A DNA stretch of 18,723 bases. It comes from Zymomonas sp. GTDB taxonomy: Bacteria; Pseudomonadota; Alphaproteobacteria; Sphingomonadales; Sphingomonadaceae. The notes under the pieces were generated by a model. The model was not told the origin of the DNA. It made no database searches and saw only the letters and a program-made list of their open reading frames with translations. Positions within the stretch are counted from its first letter, which is position 1; every line of letters begins with the position of its first letter. Location of the stretch: assembly GCA_027489105.1 (NCBI GenBank), contig JAIYAJ010000254.1, forward strand, positions 1-18,723, given 5' to 3'. This document shows, piece by piece, positions 7,489 to 15,915 of this stretch. The position numbers and the translations under genes are program-made.

Positions 7489-8346
7489 TTAGCGGAGATA
7501 GTCGAACAAAGTGTTACTGTTGACCTTGGCAAAGGCCATCTGTGCCGCCTGCAGGCTCAGCGTTCGGGCATTCAGCTTCATCACCGTTGCGGCGACGTCA
7601 GTATCCTCGAGCGAGCTGCGCTCCTCGGCCAGCTGCGTCGCGGCCGCCTCGACCGTGTCCGCCGCCGTATCGAGCTGCGCCATGCGCACGCCCTGCGCCG
7701 CGCGCTGGTTGGTCACATGGCTGATCGCCGTGTCGATGTTGGCGAGGCTCGCATCGGACAGCGTCCGGCGCGCGGCCACATCGTCGGTGGATATTGCGTC
7801 GATCGCAGCCCCGATCGCCCAGTCGAGCGACGCGGTTCCCTGCGTGTAGACCAGGCCGTCGAACATGGTCGAGCGCTGGGTCGTTGCCGGCAGGCGCTGC
7901 GTGGCCGAGGTCGACACCAGCAGCGGTGCGTCGACGGGAAACAGCGCCTGGCCGGTCGCTGTCGTCTCGATCTGCAGGTTGTTCAGCTGCGTGCGCAGCG
8001 AACTCATTTCCTGCACCATCGCCTGCCGGTCGATAGAGGACACCGATTCGCTGGCGCCCGCCAGGGTCAGCTCCTTCACCCGGTTGAAAATGTCGTAGGC
8101 CGTGCCCATCGCGGTATCGACTTGGGCAGCTACGGACTTTGCGGTCTGGATATTGCGCGACCAGACGTTCTGGTCGGCCTGCGCGCGCCGGATTTCGGCG
8201 ATGCGGGCGGCTGCGATCGGATCGTCGGAAGGCTTGTCGATCCGCTTGCCGGACGAAATGGCGGCCTGGGCCTTGGCGATTTCCTCGCCAAGCTGAGACT
8301 GCCGGTTGATCTCGACCTGTGCGCGATAGCGTGTTGCGGTGATCAC
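7489..8346 (-). CDS. flgL: Flagellar hook-filament junction protein FlgL (HAP3)
   Basis: A 285-residue flagellin-like junction protein. The N-terminal coiled-coil segment includes AKAQAAISSGKRIDKPSDDP (residues 25-44), the flagellin/FlgL hallmark. The C-terminal helix is DVAATVMKLNARTLSLQAAQ followed by MAFAKVNSNTLFDYLR. It is somewhat shorter than the E. coli protein (about 317), mainly in the central domain. It joins the hook-associated FlgK to the filament and is exported by the flagellar type III system, so no signal peptide is expected. The start is GTG, with AAGGGAAG in the 12-nt gap after flgK. It is the last gene of the flg operon. Confidence 0.94.
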   Translation of the reverse strand: MITATRYRAQVEINRQSQLGEEIAKAQAAISSGKRIDKPSDDPIAAARIAEIRRAQADQNVWSRNIQTAKSVAAQVDTAMGTAYDIFNRVKELTLAGASESVSSIDRQAMVQEMSSLRTQLNNLQIETTATGQALFPVDAPLLVSTSATQRLPATTQRSTMFDGLVYTQGTASLDWAIGAAIDAISTDDVAARRTLSDASLANIDTAISHVTNQRAAQGVRMAQLDTAADTVEAAATQLAEERSSLEDTDVAATVMKLNARTLSLQAAQMAFAKVNSNTLFDYLR

Positions 8347-8358
8347 GGATGTCTTCCC

Positions 8359-9711
8359 TTAAAACAGACCCAGAATGTCCTGCAGCATTTCCTTCGCGAC
8401 CTGGATGATCCGCGCGGAACCGCTATAGGCTTGTTGATATCGCAGCAGCTGCGCCGCCTCGACGTCGAGATCGATGCCGGTGATCTCGTCCAGAGACTGC
8501 ATCGCACCGTCCCGGTAATTGGACGCAGCAGTCTTCTCGGCATTGGCGGAAGACACGCTCTGCGAATGGATCGAGACCAGCAGCGACCATTTCGCCTCGG
8601 GGCCGGACGAACTGCGGGTGGTCTTCAGGTCGAGCGCATTGCCGTTTGCGACGCCCGATGTGGACGCTGCGGCGATCTTGGACAGGTCGCTGACGACGAC
8701 GCTCAGATCCGCAGCGGTCGTACCGCTGAGGAGCGCCGCACCGGCATCGCCATTGCGGTCGATGCCCGCCTCGTTCCACGTGTTGAGCGTGTCGGCGAAG
8801 CTGGCGGCGATGGCATCCAGAGCTTCGCGCCGCGACGCGATCGCACCGGCGGCCTCCACGAGACCGCTGAGCGCACCCGACTGCGCAGTGATGCTGACCT
8901 GCGTCTGGAGCCCCGAGGCCACCAGCGACAAGCGACCGTCGCTCGCCCGGACGACGCCCACGAGACCGGGATAGGGCTCGCTCGAATCGACCAGCTTGAT
9001 GACGCTGTTGCCGAGCAGCCGGACATCGGCGCGACCGTCATCCTCGAAGCGGACCTCGACGCCGATCGCATCGGAAATGCCCTTGAGCGTGGCGTCGCGC
9101 TGGTCGAGCAGCAATGCCTGGCCGGCCGAACCTGGCGAGGCGCGCAACAAGCCGACGTTGATCTTCACCAGATTGGCGAGGTCTGAATTGAGCTTGCTGA
9201 CAGACGAATCCGCAACCGAACCCAGTCCATCCGACACCGCCTTGAGCGAGCCTGCCGTGTTGTTGAACTGGTTGCTCACCTCGGTGAGCGCGGTCAGCAT
9301 CGTGCGACGATTGGTGTCGCTAGACACATCGGTGCTCAGCTCTTCCGCTGCGGTAAACACCGACGCCATCTTGACCCCCAGACCGACCTGGGAGTCGTCG
9401 AGAGCCCCTTCCGCCGTGTTGAGCCAGCTCGCCCTGGCCTCGGCCTTGGCGGCCTCCGAATTGGCAAAGCGCGCATAGGAACTGCGATAATTGTCGTAGA
9501 CGCGCTGGACGGCGGCCACGCTCACCCCGCCGAACACGGCCGAGGAGCGATATTGATAGTTGTTCGACGTCGCCACGGCGGACTCGCCCAGCCGGACGGT
9601 CCGGCGGGTATAGCCCTCGGTCTCAGCGTTGGAGACGTTTTCGCCAACCGTCGATAGCGCCGCCCGATAGGCGACGATGCCCGAGCGGCCAATGGCGAGG
9701 AGATCGCTCAC
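8359..9711 (-). CDS. flgK: Flagellar hook-associated protein FlgK (HAP1)
   Basis: A 450-residue hook-filament junction protein, about 100 residues shorter than in enterobacteria, as is common in alphaproteobacteria. The N-terminal axial motif is SRSG-free but clear: YRAALSTVGENVSNAETEGY (15-34) then TRRTVRLGE. The C-terminal heptad region is EITGIDLDVEAAQLLRYQQA followed by YSGSARIIQVAKEMLQDIL. The middle carries the LLDQRDATLKGISD segment typical of FlgK. It starts at GTG, and its first bases overlap the flgJ stop as GTGA, so it is translationally coupled. It is exported through the hollow hook. Confidence 0.95.
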   Translation of the reverse strand: MSDLLAIGRSGIVAYRAALSTVGENVSNAETEGYTRRTVRLGESAVATSNNYQYRSSAVFGGVSVAAVQRVYDNYRSSYARFANSEAAKAEARASWLNTAEGALDDSQVGLGVKMASVFTAAEELSTDVSSDTNRRTMLTALTEVSNQFNNTAGSLKAVSDGLGSVADSSVSKLNSDLANLVKINVGLLRASPGSAGQALLLDQRDATLKGISDAIGVEVRFEDDGRADVRLLGNSVIKLVDSSEPYPGLVGVVRASDGRLSLVASGLQTQVSITAQSGALSGLVEAAGAIASRREALDAIAASFADTLNTWNEAGIDRNGDAGAALLSGTTAADLSVVVSDLSKIAAASTSGVANGNALDLKTTRSSSGPEAKWSLLVSIHSQSVSSANAEKTAASNYRDGAMQSLDEITGIDLDVEAAQLLRYQQAYSGSARIIQVAKEMLQDILGLF

Positions 9712-10097
9712 TCAGCCCCTCCCGGCGAGGATGTCGAGAAGCCGGCCTTCGACGATGGCGCGCTGCCCGTCGCCACGGTTGTCGCACCGTCGGAGTCAGC
9801 CGACGGTGCCTTTTTCGACACGCGGGCCTCGAACTGCTTCACCAGCATCTCGGCGATACCGAGCGCGCCCTTGTCGGCGAGATCGGTGGCGAAGTTCGAG
9901 TCCTGCATCTCGCGGAACTGGTCGGTCGCTTCGCTACCGAACAGATCATCCTCGTTGAGTTTCGCTTCGCGCATCGACTTGAGCATCTGGCGCGTGAAGA
10001 TCGCCTCGAACTGCTTCGAAGCGGCCTTCAGCTTGTCGAGTTCGCTCGCCTTGGTGTCGCTGAGCGCGCCGGTGCGGATGGAAACGCCGTCGATCAT
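9708..10097 (-). CDS. flgJ: Rod-binding protein FlgJ, N-terminal half only
   Basis: A 129-residue protein matching only the rod-binding domain of FlgJ. The core is AASKQFEAIFTRQMLKSMRE (25-44), then DLFGSEATDQFREMQDSNFA (51-70) and LADKGALGIAEMLVKQFEAR. The muramidase domain that follows in enterobacterial FlgJ is absent; the last ~35 residues are a disordered Ser/Ala/Thr tail. The separate transglycosylase at 4575-5450 is the likely enzymatic partner. It sits between flgI (ATGA overlap with its stop) and flgK (GTGA overlap), the position FlgJ has in canonical operons. It acts as the rod cap or scaffold in the periplasm. Confidence 0.9.
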   Translation of the reverse strand: MIDGVSIRTGALSDTKASELDKLKAASKQFEAIFTRQMLKSMREAKLNEDDLFGSEATDQFREMQDSNFATDLADKGALGIAEMLVKQFEARVSKKAPSADSDGATTVATGSAPSSKAGFSTSSPGGAE

Positions 10098-11197
10098 AGG
10101 ACCACGAGCTCCGCCTTCATCGCGCCCGCCTGCTTGAGCGCTTCCAATATCGCGACCAGATCGGCCGGCGACGCGCCGATCGCGTTGACGGCCTTGACGA
10201 TGTCGGCAAGCGACGCGCCAGGCTGGAACTCGAACATCGGGCGCGCTTCTTCCTGAACATTGATCGCGCTCGACTGCTGGACGGCGGTCTCGCCCTTGGA
10301 GAAGGGAGCCGGCTGGACAACCTGCGGCTTCTCGTCGACCTGGACGGTCATCTTACCATGGGTGACCGCAACCGGCGCGATGCGGACCGCCCCGTTTATG
10401 ACGACAGTACCGGTGCGGGCATTGACCACGACGCGGGCTGGCGCATCGGCCGTGTCGACCTCCAGATTTTCGATCCTGCTCATCAGCGCGGTGCGAAGCT
10501 CGGCACCGGGCGCGGCATCGATGGTGATGGTGGTGGCGTCGATCGACCGGGCGACCGGCTGTCCGATGGCGCTATTGATTCGCGCGGCAACCCGCTGCGA
10601 GGTGGTCAGGTCACCCTCGGCCAGATCGAACCGCAGCTGGGGCGAGGTCGCGAAGCCGGCGTCGACGCTGCGCTCCACCGTTGCACCGCCTGGGATGCGG
10701 CCGGCCGTGGGAACGTTGATCGTCAGCTTGGATCCGTCTGCCGCATCGATACCGAGGCCGCCAACAGCGAGATTGCCCTGCGCCATCGCGTAGATCTGTC
10801 CGTCGGCACCCATCAGCGGGGCCATGATCAGCGTACCGCCGCGCAGCGACTTGGCCTTGCCAAGGGCGGAAATGGTCACGTCGAGCCGCTGGCCGGGCTT
10901 GGCGAAGGCCGGAAGTTCGGCGGTCAGCATGACGGCTGCTGCGTTCTTCAGCGCGGGATTGACGCCGGCCGGCAGCTGCAGGCCGAAGCGCGATGCGACG
11001 CCCTTCATGCCCAGCGTCGCATAATCGAGGCTGTCGTCACCCGTCCCGGCAAGGCCGACGACGATGCCGTAGCCGGTCAGCTGGTTGGCTCGCAGCCCGG
11101 CGAAAGCGCCGATGTCCTTGATCCGCTCCGCCTGCGCGGGAAGCGACGGCACGAGTCCGGCGATGCAGAGCAGGGCAGTGAGCAGAAAGCGGAACAT
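10094..11197 (-). CDS. flgI: Flagellar P-ring protein FlgI
   Basis: A 367-residue periplasmic ring protein. A signal peptide covers residues 1-23, ending PAQA before ERIKDIGAF, the usual FlgI mature start. The family signatures follow: RANQLTGYGIVVGLAGTGDD (36-55), LKNAAAVMLTAELPAF, and ARVVVNARTGTVVINGAVRI, with LADIVKAVNAIGASPADLVA near the C-terminus. The mature protein contains no cysteine, so the disulfide known in E. coli FlgI cannot form here. It assembles around the rod in the peptidoglycan layer with the FlgA chaperone encoded at 17781. It lies 27 nt after flgH, with GAGGA ahead of the ATG, and its stop overlaps flgJ. Confidence 0.97.
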   Translation of the reverse strand: MFRFLLTALLCIAGLVPSLPAQAERIKDIGAFAGLRANQLTGYGIVVGLAGTGDDSLDYATLGMKGVASRFGLQLPAGVNPALKNAAAVMLTAELPAFAKPGQRLDVTISALGKAKSLRGGTLIMAPLMGADGQIYAMAQGNLAVGGLGIDAADGSKLTINVPTAGRIPGGATVERSVDAGFATSPQLRFDLAEGDLTTSQRVAARINSAIGQPVARSIDATTITIDAAPGAELRTALMSRIENLEVDTADAPARVVVNARTGTVVINGAVRIAPVAVTHGKMTVQVDEKPQVVQPAPFSKGETAVQQSSAINVQEEARPMFEFQPGASLADIVKAVNAIGASPADLVAILEALKQAGAMKAELVVL

Positions 11198-11224
11198 TAA
11201 CGGCAGATCCTCAAAATTCTTAAG

Positions 11225-11896
11225 TCAGAATGGACTCAACATGGAAAAGAAACGGTTAAGCCATCCCTGCCGCGAGCCCCGGGCGATCTCGCCCTTGCCC
11301 GAGTAGATGATCTTGGCATCGGCCACGCGGGTCGAGGGGACCCGGTTGTCCGGGCCGATATCGGCGGCGCGAATGAAGCCGACGATCCCGATATTCTCGT
11401 CGCCGCGATTGAGCGTGAGAAATTTCTCGCCGCGCACCATCATCGTGCCGTTCGGATAGACCCGCGCGATGGTGACGCTGATCTCGCCGTTCAGCTGGTT
11501 GGACTGGGCGGCGTTGCCCCTGCCGGCGAAGGTGCCGCCGCCGCTGATGGCGGCATCGGTCGCACCGAACAACGAAAGCGGCCCGGTCGTCGGCGGCGTG
11601 ATCCCGACCTCGCCCGACCGGTCGGTCGACGCGCTGTTCGATTTCACCGCCTGCGTCCGTTCGACGAGCGTGATCGTGACGATGTCGCCGACCATCGCCG
11701 CGCGGGCGCCATTGGTCAGCGCCGAATAGCCATTCGCCGCCTGGAAAATGGCGCCGTTCGCCTCGGGCGGGCGCGGCTCGACCGCGAAGCTCGGCATATA
11801 GTCCGGATCGCGGAACTTCTGCTTCGCCTCTGCGCGATCGAACGCGATACCGCCGATCAGCATCGCGACCATGGCGAGGGTTCCGATCGCCTTCAT
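11225..11896 (-). CDS. flgH: Flagellar L-ring protein FlgH (no lipobox)
   Basis: A 223-residue outer-membrane ring protein. Family landmarks are GARAAMVGDIVTITLVERTQ, the GEISVTIARVYPNGTMMVRG segment and NIGIVGFIRAADIGPDNRVP, ending at GWLNRFFSMLSPF. I start at the ATG at 11896, which begins a classic signal peptide (MKAIGTLAMVAMLIGGIAF, ending near DRAEA); a GTG/ATG-type upstream extension of nine polar residues to 11923 would spoil it and overlap flgG. FlgH is normally a lipoprotein, yet this protein has no lipobox and no cysteine at all, so it cannot be lipidated. It begins 7 nt after flgG. Confidence 0.94.
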   Translation of the reverse strand: MKAIGTLAMVAMLIGGIAFDRAEAKQKFRDPDYMPSFAVEPRPPEANGAIFQAANGYSALTNGARAAMVGDIVTITLVERTQAVKSNSASTDRSGEVGITPPTTGPLSLFGATDAAISGGGTFAGRGNAAQSNQLNGEISVTIARVYPNGTMMVRGEKFLTLNRGDENIGIVGFIRAADIGPDNRVPSTRVADAKIIYSGKGEIARGSRQGWLNRFFSMLSPF

Positions 11897-11903
11897 GTCG
11901 CTA

Positions 11904-12692
11904 TCAGAGGTTCTGGTTGACATTTTGCAGCATTTGGTCGGTCGACTGGATCATCTTGCTGTTCACTTCATAGGCACGCTGCGTCTCGATCATGTCGACC
12001 AGTTCCTGGACGATATTGACGTTCGAGGATTCGAGCGCGCCCTGCCGGACGCTGCCGCGCCCGTCGATCGCGCCGGGGCCGACCTGCGGCTGCCCCGATG
12101 CGGAGGTTTCGGTCAGGACGTTGTTGCCCTCGGCTTGAAGTCCGGCGGGATTTGTAAAGCGGGCGATCTCGATCGTGCCCACCTGCGATGCCTCGGTCTG
12201 GCCCTGCAGCGTCACGCTGACCGCGCCATTGGCCGCGATCGTGATGTTGGCGGCGCCATCGGGGATCTGGATCTGCGGCAGGACCTGATAGCCGTCGCTG
12301 TTCACCATGGTCCCCTCGGACGACAGGTGGAAGCTGCCATCGCGCGTGTAGCCGATGCGACCGTCGGGCAACTGGATCTGGAAGAAGCCGGAACCTTCGA
12401 CCGCGAGGTCGAGAGCATTGTCGGTCGTCTGCAGCGATCCCTGCGTTTCGATCTTGGCGGTGCCGTTGATCTGCACGCCCGAGCCGAGATTGGTGCCGGT
12501 CGCGAAGCGGGTCGATTCCGACGAGGCGGCGCCGGGCGCGGTCATCGCCTGATAGGCGAGCGTTTCGAAGCTGGCCCGGTCGCGCTTGAAGCCGGTGGTG
12601 TTCACGTTCGCCAGATTGTTGGCGATCACCTGCATCCGCATATTCTGGGCATCGAGGCCCGTGCGGGCGACGTGCAATGCTGCGTTGGTCAT
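11904..12692 (-). CDS. flgG: Distal rod protein FlgG
   Basis: A 262-residue axial rod protein of normal length. The N-terminal rod motif is MQVIANNLANVNTTGFKRDR (20-39). The central segment includes DNALDLAVEGSGFFQIQLPD and GYTRDGSFHLSSEG, and the C-terminal motif is RQGALESSNVNIVQELVDMI followed by ETQRAYEVNSKMIQSTDQML. It forms the distal rod running through the P and L rings. It has GGAGAAG before its ATG in the 20-nt gap after flgF. Like other axial proteins it has no Sec signal and leaves through the flagellar type III secretion channel. Confidence 0.97.
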   Translation of the reverse strand: MTNAALHVARTGLDAQNMRMQVIANNLANVNTTGFKRDRASFETLAYQAMTAPGAASSESTRFATGTNLGSGVQINGTAKIETQGSLQTTDNALDLAVEGSGFFQIQLPDGRIGYTRDGSFHLSSEGTMVNSDGYQVLPQIQIPDGAANITIAANGAVSVTLQGQTEASQVGTIEIARFTNPAGLQAEGNNVLTETSASGQPQVGPGAIDGRGSVRQGALESSNVNIVQELVDMIETQRAYEVNSKMIQSTDQMLQNVNQNL

Positions 12693-12712
12693 CGTGACTT
12701 CTCCGTTCTAGT

Positions 12713-13456
12713 TCAGTCGAAGCGCATCAGTTCGCTGGACGACTTGTCGATGTCCTGCGCTGCGCTCATCATCTTCACCTGCATGTCCCAGCCGCGGCTG
12801 GCCTCGATCATGTCGATCAGGGTCGAGGACACATTGACATTCGATCCTTCCAGCGCGCCCTGTCGGACCTTCGCGTCGGGATCGGAGGGAAGCGTCCCCC
12901 CGTTGCGCGGGCGAAACAGCCCATCGAGGCCCTTCACGACCTGCATGCCGCTGGTCCCGGCCAGCTTGAGCCGGTCCACCGTCTGCACCTGAGACGGATC
13001 GCCCCCCTGGGGCACGATCGAGATCGTACCGTCGGCCGCGATCGTCAGCTTGTCGAAAGGCGGCAGGGTGATGGGACCGGCATCACCGAGCACCGGCAAG
13101 CCATCGCCGGTCGTCAACAGCCCGCTGTCGCTCAGTTGCAGATCGCCGCGACGCGTATAGGCCTCGTCGCCCTCGCGGCTCTGCACCGCCAGCAACGCGT
13201 CCTTGGTATCGAGCGCAACATCGAGCATCCGCCCGGTCTCGCTGATGGTACCCGCCGTCATGTCGGCCGAGTTCACCTCGCCGGAATTGGCGACGCGGCT
13301 GTCGAACCCGTCCCCCTTCACCCACAGCGCGGCGCTCGAGCTCATTTCCGCACGGAAACCCGCCGTGTTTGCGTTGGCGAGGTTGTTGGCGGTCGTCGTC
13401 TGACGCGCCATCGCCGAACGCATCGCCGACAATGAGCTGTAGATCAGCTTGTCCAT
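12713..13456 (-). CDS. flgF: Proximal rod protein FlgF
   Basis: A 247-residue axial rod protein. The N-terminal rod motif is QTTTANNLANANTAGFRAEM (19-38); the middle has LLAVQSREGDEAYTRRGDLQ, and the C-terminus is RQGALEGSNVNVSSTLIDMI then EASRGWDMQVKMMSAAQDID. It resembles its neighbour FlgG, but the shorter middle and the DLQLSDSGLLTTGDG segment point to FlgF. It builds the proximal rod with FlgB and FlgC. GGAG lies about seven bases before the ATG in the 28-nt gap after flgE. Confidence 0.94.
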   Translation of the reverse strand: MDKLIYSSLSAMRSAMARQTTTANNLANANTAGFRAEMSSSAALWVKGDGFDSRVANSGEVNSADMTAGTISETGRMLDVALDTKDALLAVQSREGDEAYTRRGDLQLSDSGLLTTGDGLPVLGDAGPITLPPFDKLTIAADGTISIVPQGGDPSQVQTVDRLKLAGTSGMQVVKGLDGLFRPRNGGTLPSDPDAKVRQGALEGSNVNVSSTLIDMIEASRGWDMQVKMMSAAQDIDKSSSELMRFD

Positions 13457-13484
13457 AGCGGGGCTCCGTCAACCGGTCTCAGGA

Positions 13485-14804
13485 TCAGGCGCGCAGGTTC
13501 ACGATGGTCTGGGTCATCGTGTTTGCGGCCTCAATCGCTTTGGCGTTGGCCGAGAAGTTGCGCTGCGCCTGGATCAGCGCGACCAGTTCCTCGGTGATGT
13601 CGACATTGGCCTGCTCGAGTGCGCCCGACTGGATCAGACCGGTGCCGTTGGCGTTCGCTTCGCTGATCATCGGTTCGCCCGAGATACCGGTCGAACCCCA
13701 TTTGCTGTCGCCGAGCTGACGCAACCCTTCCGGGTTGGAGAAGGTCGCGAGGATGATCTTGCCCAGCGCCTGGCTGTCGCCGTTCGAGAAGGTCGCGACG
13801 ACCAGGCCCTGTGCGTCGACCGAGACGTTGTCGAGCTGGCCGGCCGCATAGCCGTCCTGGGTAAAGCTCGTCAGCGTGAACGGCGCCGAGGCCTGGCGGG
13901 TGTTCGAGCCATAGGTCAGCGCGAAGCCGATCGGGCCGGTGGCGCCCGACGGACTGACCTGGTTGGTGGTCAGCGTTCCGGGCGATGCGCCGTTGATCGT
14001 GCTCAGCGTACCGAAGCTGTCGAATACGAGCGTGGCAGGGGTCGCAGGCGTGCTCACCGCGGAATCCATGCTGATCTCCTGGTCGCCGATGAAGGTGCGT
14101 GCGGTCCAGGTCGTCGTGGTCGTCGTCGCGTTGGGGACGTTCTCGCGGATATAATAGGTGGTCATCGGGAAGGAGGTTCCCGACGCGTCATAGACGGTCG
14201 TCGTCGTCGACTGGTTGTAGCTGTTCGCGTCGAACCGGTCGAAGGCATAGGGATTCTGCGTCGTGTAGACCGAGCGGTTCGAGGGCACGTCGGCATCCGC
14301 CGGGAAGGTGATCGAGAGATCGACCGTCTGGGTCGCGCTGGACGTGCCCGAGGTCAGCGGCAGCTGCAGCGACCGGGTCGAGCTGAGGCCGGTCGCGGTC
14401 AGGGTACCACGCGAGTCGGTCGGCAGGACCTGCAGATAGGCGCCCGAACTGTCGACCACATAGCGCTGGGAGTCGACGCGGAAGGAGCCATTGCGCGTGT
14501 AGGAGACCTGCGAGTTCGACGTCGTCGAGCGGGTCACGAAGAAGCCCTGGCCCGAGATTGCGAGGTCGAGCGATCGCTCCGAGTTCTCGAAGCCGCCCTG
14601 GGTGAACTGCTGGGCGATGCCGCGCAGACGCGTACCCTGGCCGGCCGTGGTCGAGCTTTGCAGCGGCGCGGAGGAGACGATGTCGCCGAACTCGGCCGCG
14701 CTTTTCTTGAAGCCGGTGGTGCCGACATTGGCGACGTTGTTGGAGATGACCGCGAGTTCGGTCTGCGAAGCCTTGAGGCCGGAAAGAGCGGTATAGAAGG
14801 ACAT
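13485..14804 (-). CDS. flgE: Flagellar hook protein FlgE
   Basis: A 439-residue hook subunit. The N-terminal axial motif is LAVISNNVANVGTTGFKKSA (17-36), the GQGFFV segment with YTRNGSFRVDS lies near residues 85-110, and the C-terminal axial helix is ALEQANVDITEELVALIQAQ followed by RNFSANAKAIEAANTMTQTI. The central domain is rich in Ser and Thr, with runs of four to six threonines encoded by repeated ACG/ACC codons; such low-complexity surface domains vary between relatives. It assembles under the FlgD cap encoded just upstream, 26 nt away. It is exported by the flagellar type III system and its completion triggers FlgM release. Confidence 0.96.
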   Translation of the reverse strand: MSFYTALSGLKASQTELAVISNNVANVGTTGFKKSAAEFGDIVSSAPLQSSTTAGQGTRLRGIAQQFTQGGFENSERSLDLAISGQGFFVTRSTTSNSQVSYTRNGSFRVDSQRYVVDSSGAYLQVLPTDSRGTLTATGLSSTRSLQLPLTSGTSSATQTVDLSITFPADADVPSNRSVYTTQNPYAFDRFDANSYNQSTTTTVYDASGTSFPMTTYYIRENVPNATTTTTTWTARTFIGDQEISMDSAVSTPATPATLVFDSFGTLSTINGASPGTLTTNQVSPSGATGPIGFALTYGSNTRQASAPFTLTSFTQDGYAAGQLDNVSVDAQGLVVATFSNGDSQALGKIILATFSNPEGLRQLGDSKWGSTGISGEPMISEANANGTGLIQSGALEQANVDITEELVALIQAQRNFSANAKAIEAANTMTQTIVNLRA

Positions 14805-14830
14805 GGTCTAGAGAGCTCCGTTACCGAAAA

Positions 14831-15508
14831 TCAGGAAATCTGAAGGGCCGCCGCCGGATCGATCGATCCGAGCGGGGTGACGAGCTTGGTCGTGCCGCTC
14901 GCCGGCGAGCGGACGCCGGAGACGGTCGTCCAGCTGCTGGTCGACGAGGCCAGCTGCTGCGCGGAAGTATCCTTGGCGTTGACCGAGATGGTGAGCGGGC
15001 CTTCGACGGCCTTGCCCTCGGCATCCTTGCCATCCCAGTAGAAGGGGATATCGCCCGCCTTCACGTCGGTCGCACTGCCGTTGTAGACGACCTTGCCGGT
15101 CGCATCGACCAGGCTGATGTCGACACGCGACGCATCCTTCTCGATCGTCACATTGCCGGCATAGGCACCGTCGGACAGGGCGGTGGCGGACTTGGATTCG
15201 ACCAGCACGGCCTTGCCGATCCAGCTCGCGGCGTCCCCGACGCGCGAGGACGAGAGCGTCTCGGCGATCCCCTTCAACGACTGGTTCATCTCGGCGATGC
15301 CGGTCGTCGACGAGAATTGCGCCATCTGCGCGACCATCTGGGTGTTGTCGACCGGGTTGAACGGATCCTGCGTCTGCATCTGCGTGGTCAGCAGCTTCAG
15401 GAATGACGCCTGATCGAGCGTCCCGTTCGACTTCTTGGTCGTGGTCGTCGAGGACGAGCCCGTATTGCCGAGACTGTCGAGATAAGAGCTTCCGGTGGAT
15501 ATCGTCAT
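14831..15508 (-). CDS. flgD: Hook-capping protein FlgD
   Basis: A 225-residue hook cap scaffold. After a disordered Ser/Thr/Lys N-terminus comes the conserved FlgD block SFLKLLTTQMQTQDPFNPVD (35-54) then NTQMVAQMAQFSSTTGIAEM. The C-terminal half is the beta-rich FlgD Fn3-like and Tudor-like region, with IPFYWDGKDAEGKAVEGPLT visible. It caps the growing hook and is discarded when FlgK takes its place. Its ATG overlaps the flgC stop as ATGA, and flgE follows after 26 nt, the canonical order. Confidence 0.95.
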   Translation of the reverse strand: MTISTGSSYLDSLGNTGSSSTTTTKKSNGTLDQASFLKLLTTQMQTQDPFNPVDNTQMVAQMAQFSSTTGIAEMNQSLKGIAETLSSSRVGDAASWIGKAVLVESKSATALSDGAYAGNVTIEKDASRVDISLVDATGKVVYNGSATDVKAGDIPFYWDGKDAEGKAVEGPLTISVNAKDTSAQQLASSTSSWTTVSGVRSPASGTTKLVTPLGSIDPAAALQIS

Positions 15509-15915
15509 TTGCCAAGCCTCAGTGTGTCGAGGGTGAGCGTCTTTGCGGTCTGCATGACCTGGACGTTGTTCTGGTACTGGCGTGCGGTCTCCATCATCTC
15601 GACCAGCTCCTGCGCCTGATCGACGCCCGCCTCCCAGACATTGCCGTCCTTGTCGGCCTTGGGATGGTTCGGATCGTAGCGCTTGATCGGTTCGATGTTG
15701 GAGGCGACGACCTGATCGACCTTGACGGTCGCCACGCCCGGCGCGTCAGTGACCGACGAGAAGACCGGCTTGATCGCGCGGAAGGCCTCGGCCTTGCTGC
15801 TCGCAACCGAACCTGCATTGGCGAGGTTCGAGGCCGAGGTGTTGAGGCGCACCATCTGCGCCGACATGGCGCGGCCGGCGATGTCGAAGACGGAGAGATT
15901 CCCGGCCATCGTCAC
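15505..15915 (-). CDS. flgC: Proximal rod protein FlgC
   Basis: A 136-residue rod protein of normal length. VRLNTSASNLANAGSVASSK (22-41) is the N-terminal rod motif, and VDQAQELVEMMETARQYQNN then VQVMQTAKTLTLDTLRLGK is the C-terminal axial helix. The GTG at 15915 overlaps the flgB stop as GTGA; an ATG two codons later (15909) is an equally possible start. The middle contains the DPNHPKADKDGNVW segment found in FlgC. It works with FlgB and FlgF in the proximal rod. Confidence 0.95.
   Translation of the reverse strand: MTMAGNLSVFDIAGRAMSAQMVRLNTSASNLANAGSVASSKAEAFRAIKPVFSSVTDAPGVATVKVDQVVASNIEPIKRYDPNHPKADKDGNVWEAGVDQAQELVEMMETARQYQNNVQVMQTAKTLTLDTLRLGK

Noticed and set aside
7717..9186. 489-codon plus-strand open frame opposite flgL and flgK
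   Set aside because: Antisense to two clear genes; composition is Arg/Asp/Gly low-information and no family motif is seen.
13449..14843. 464-codon plus-strand open frame opposite flgE
   Set aside because: It lies antisense to an unmistakable FlgE, is Arg/Gly-rich with no domain pattern, and arises from GC-rich codon third positions.
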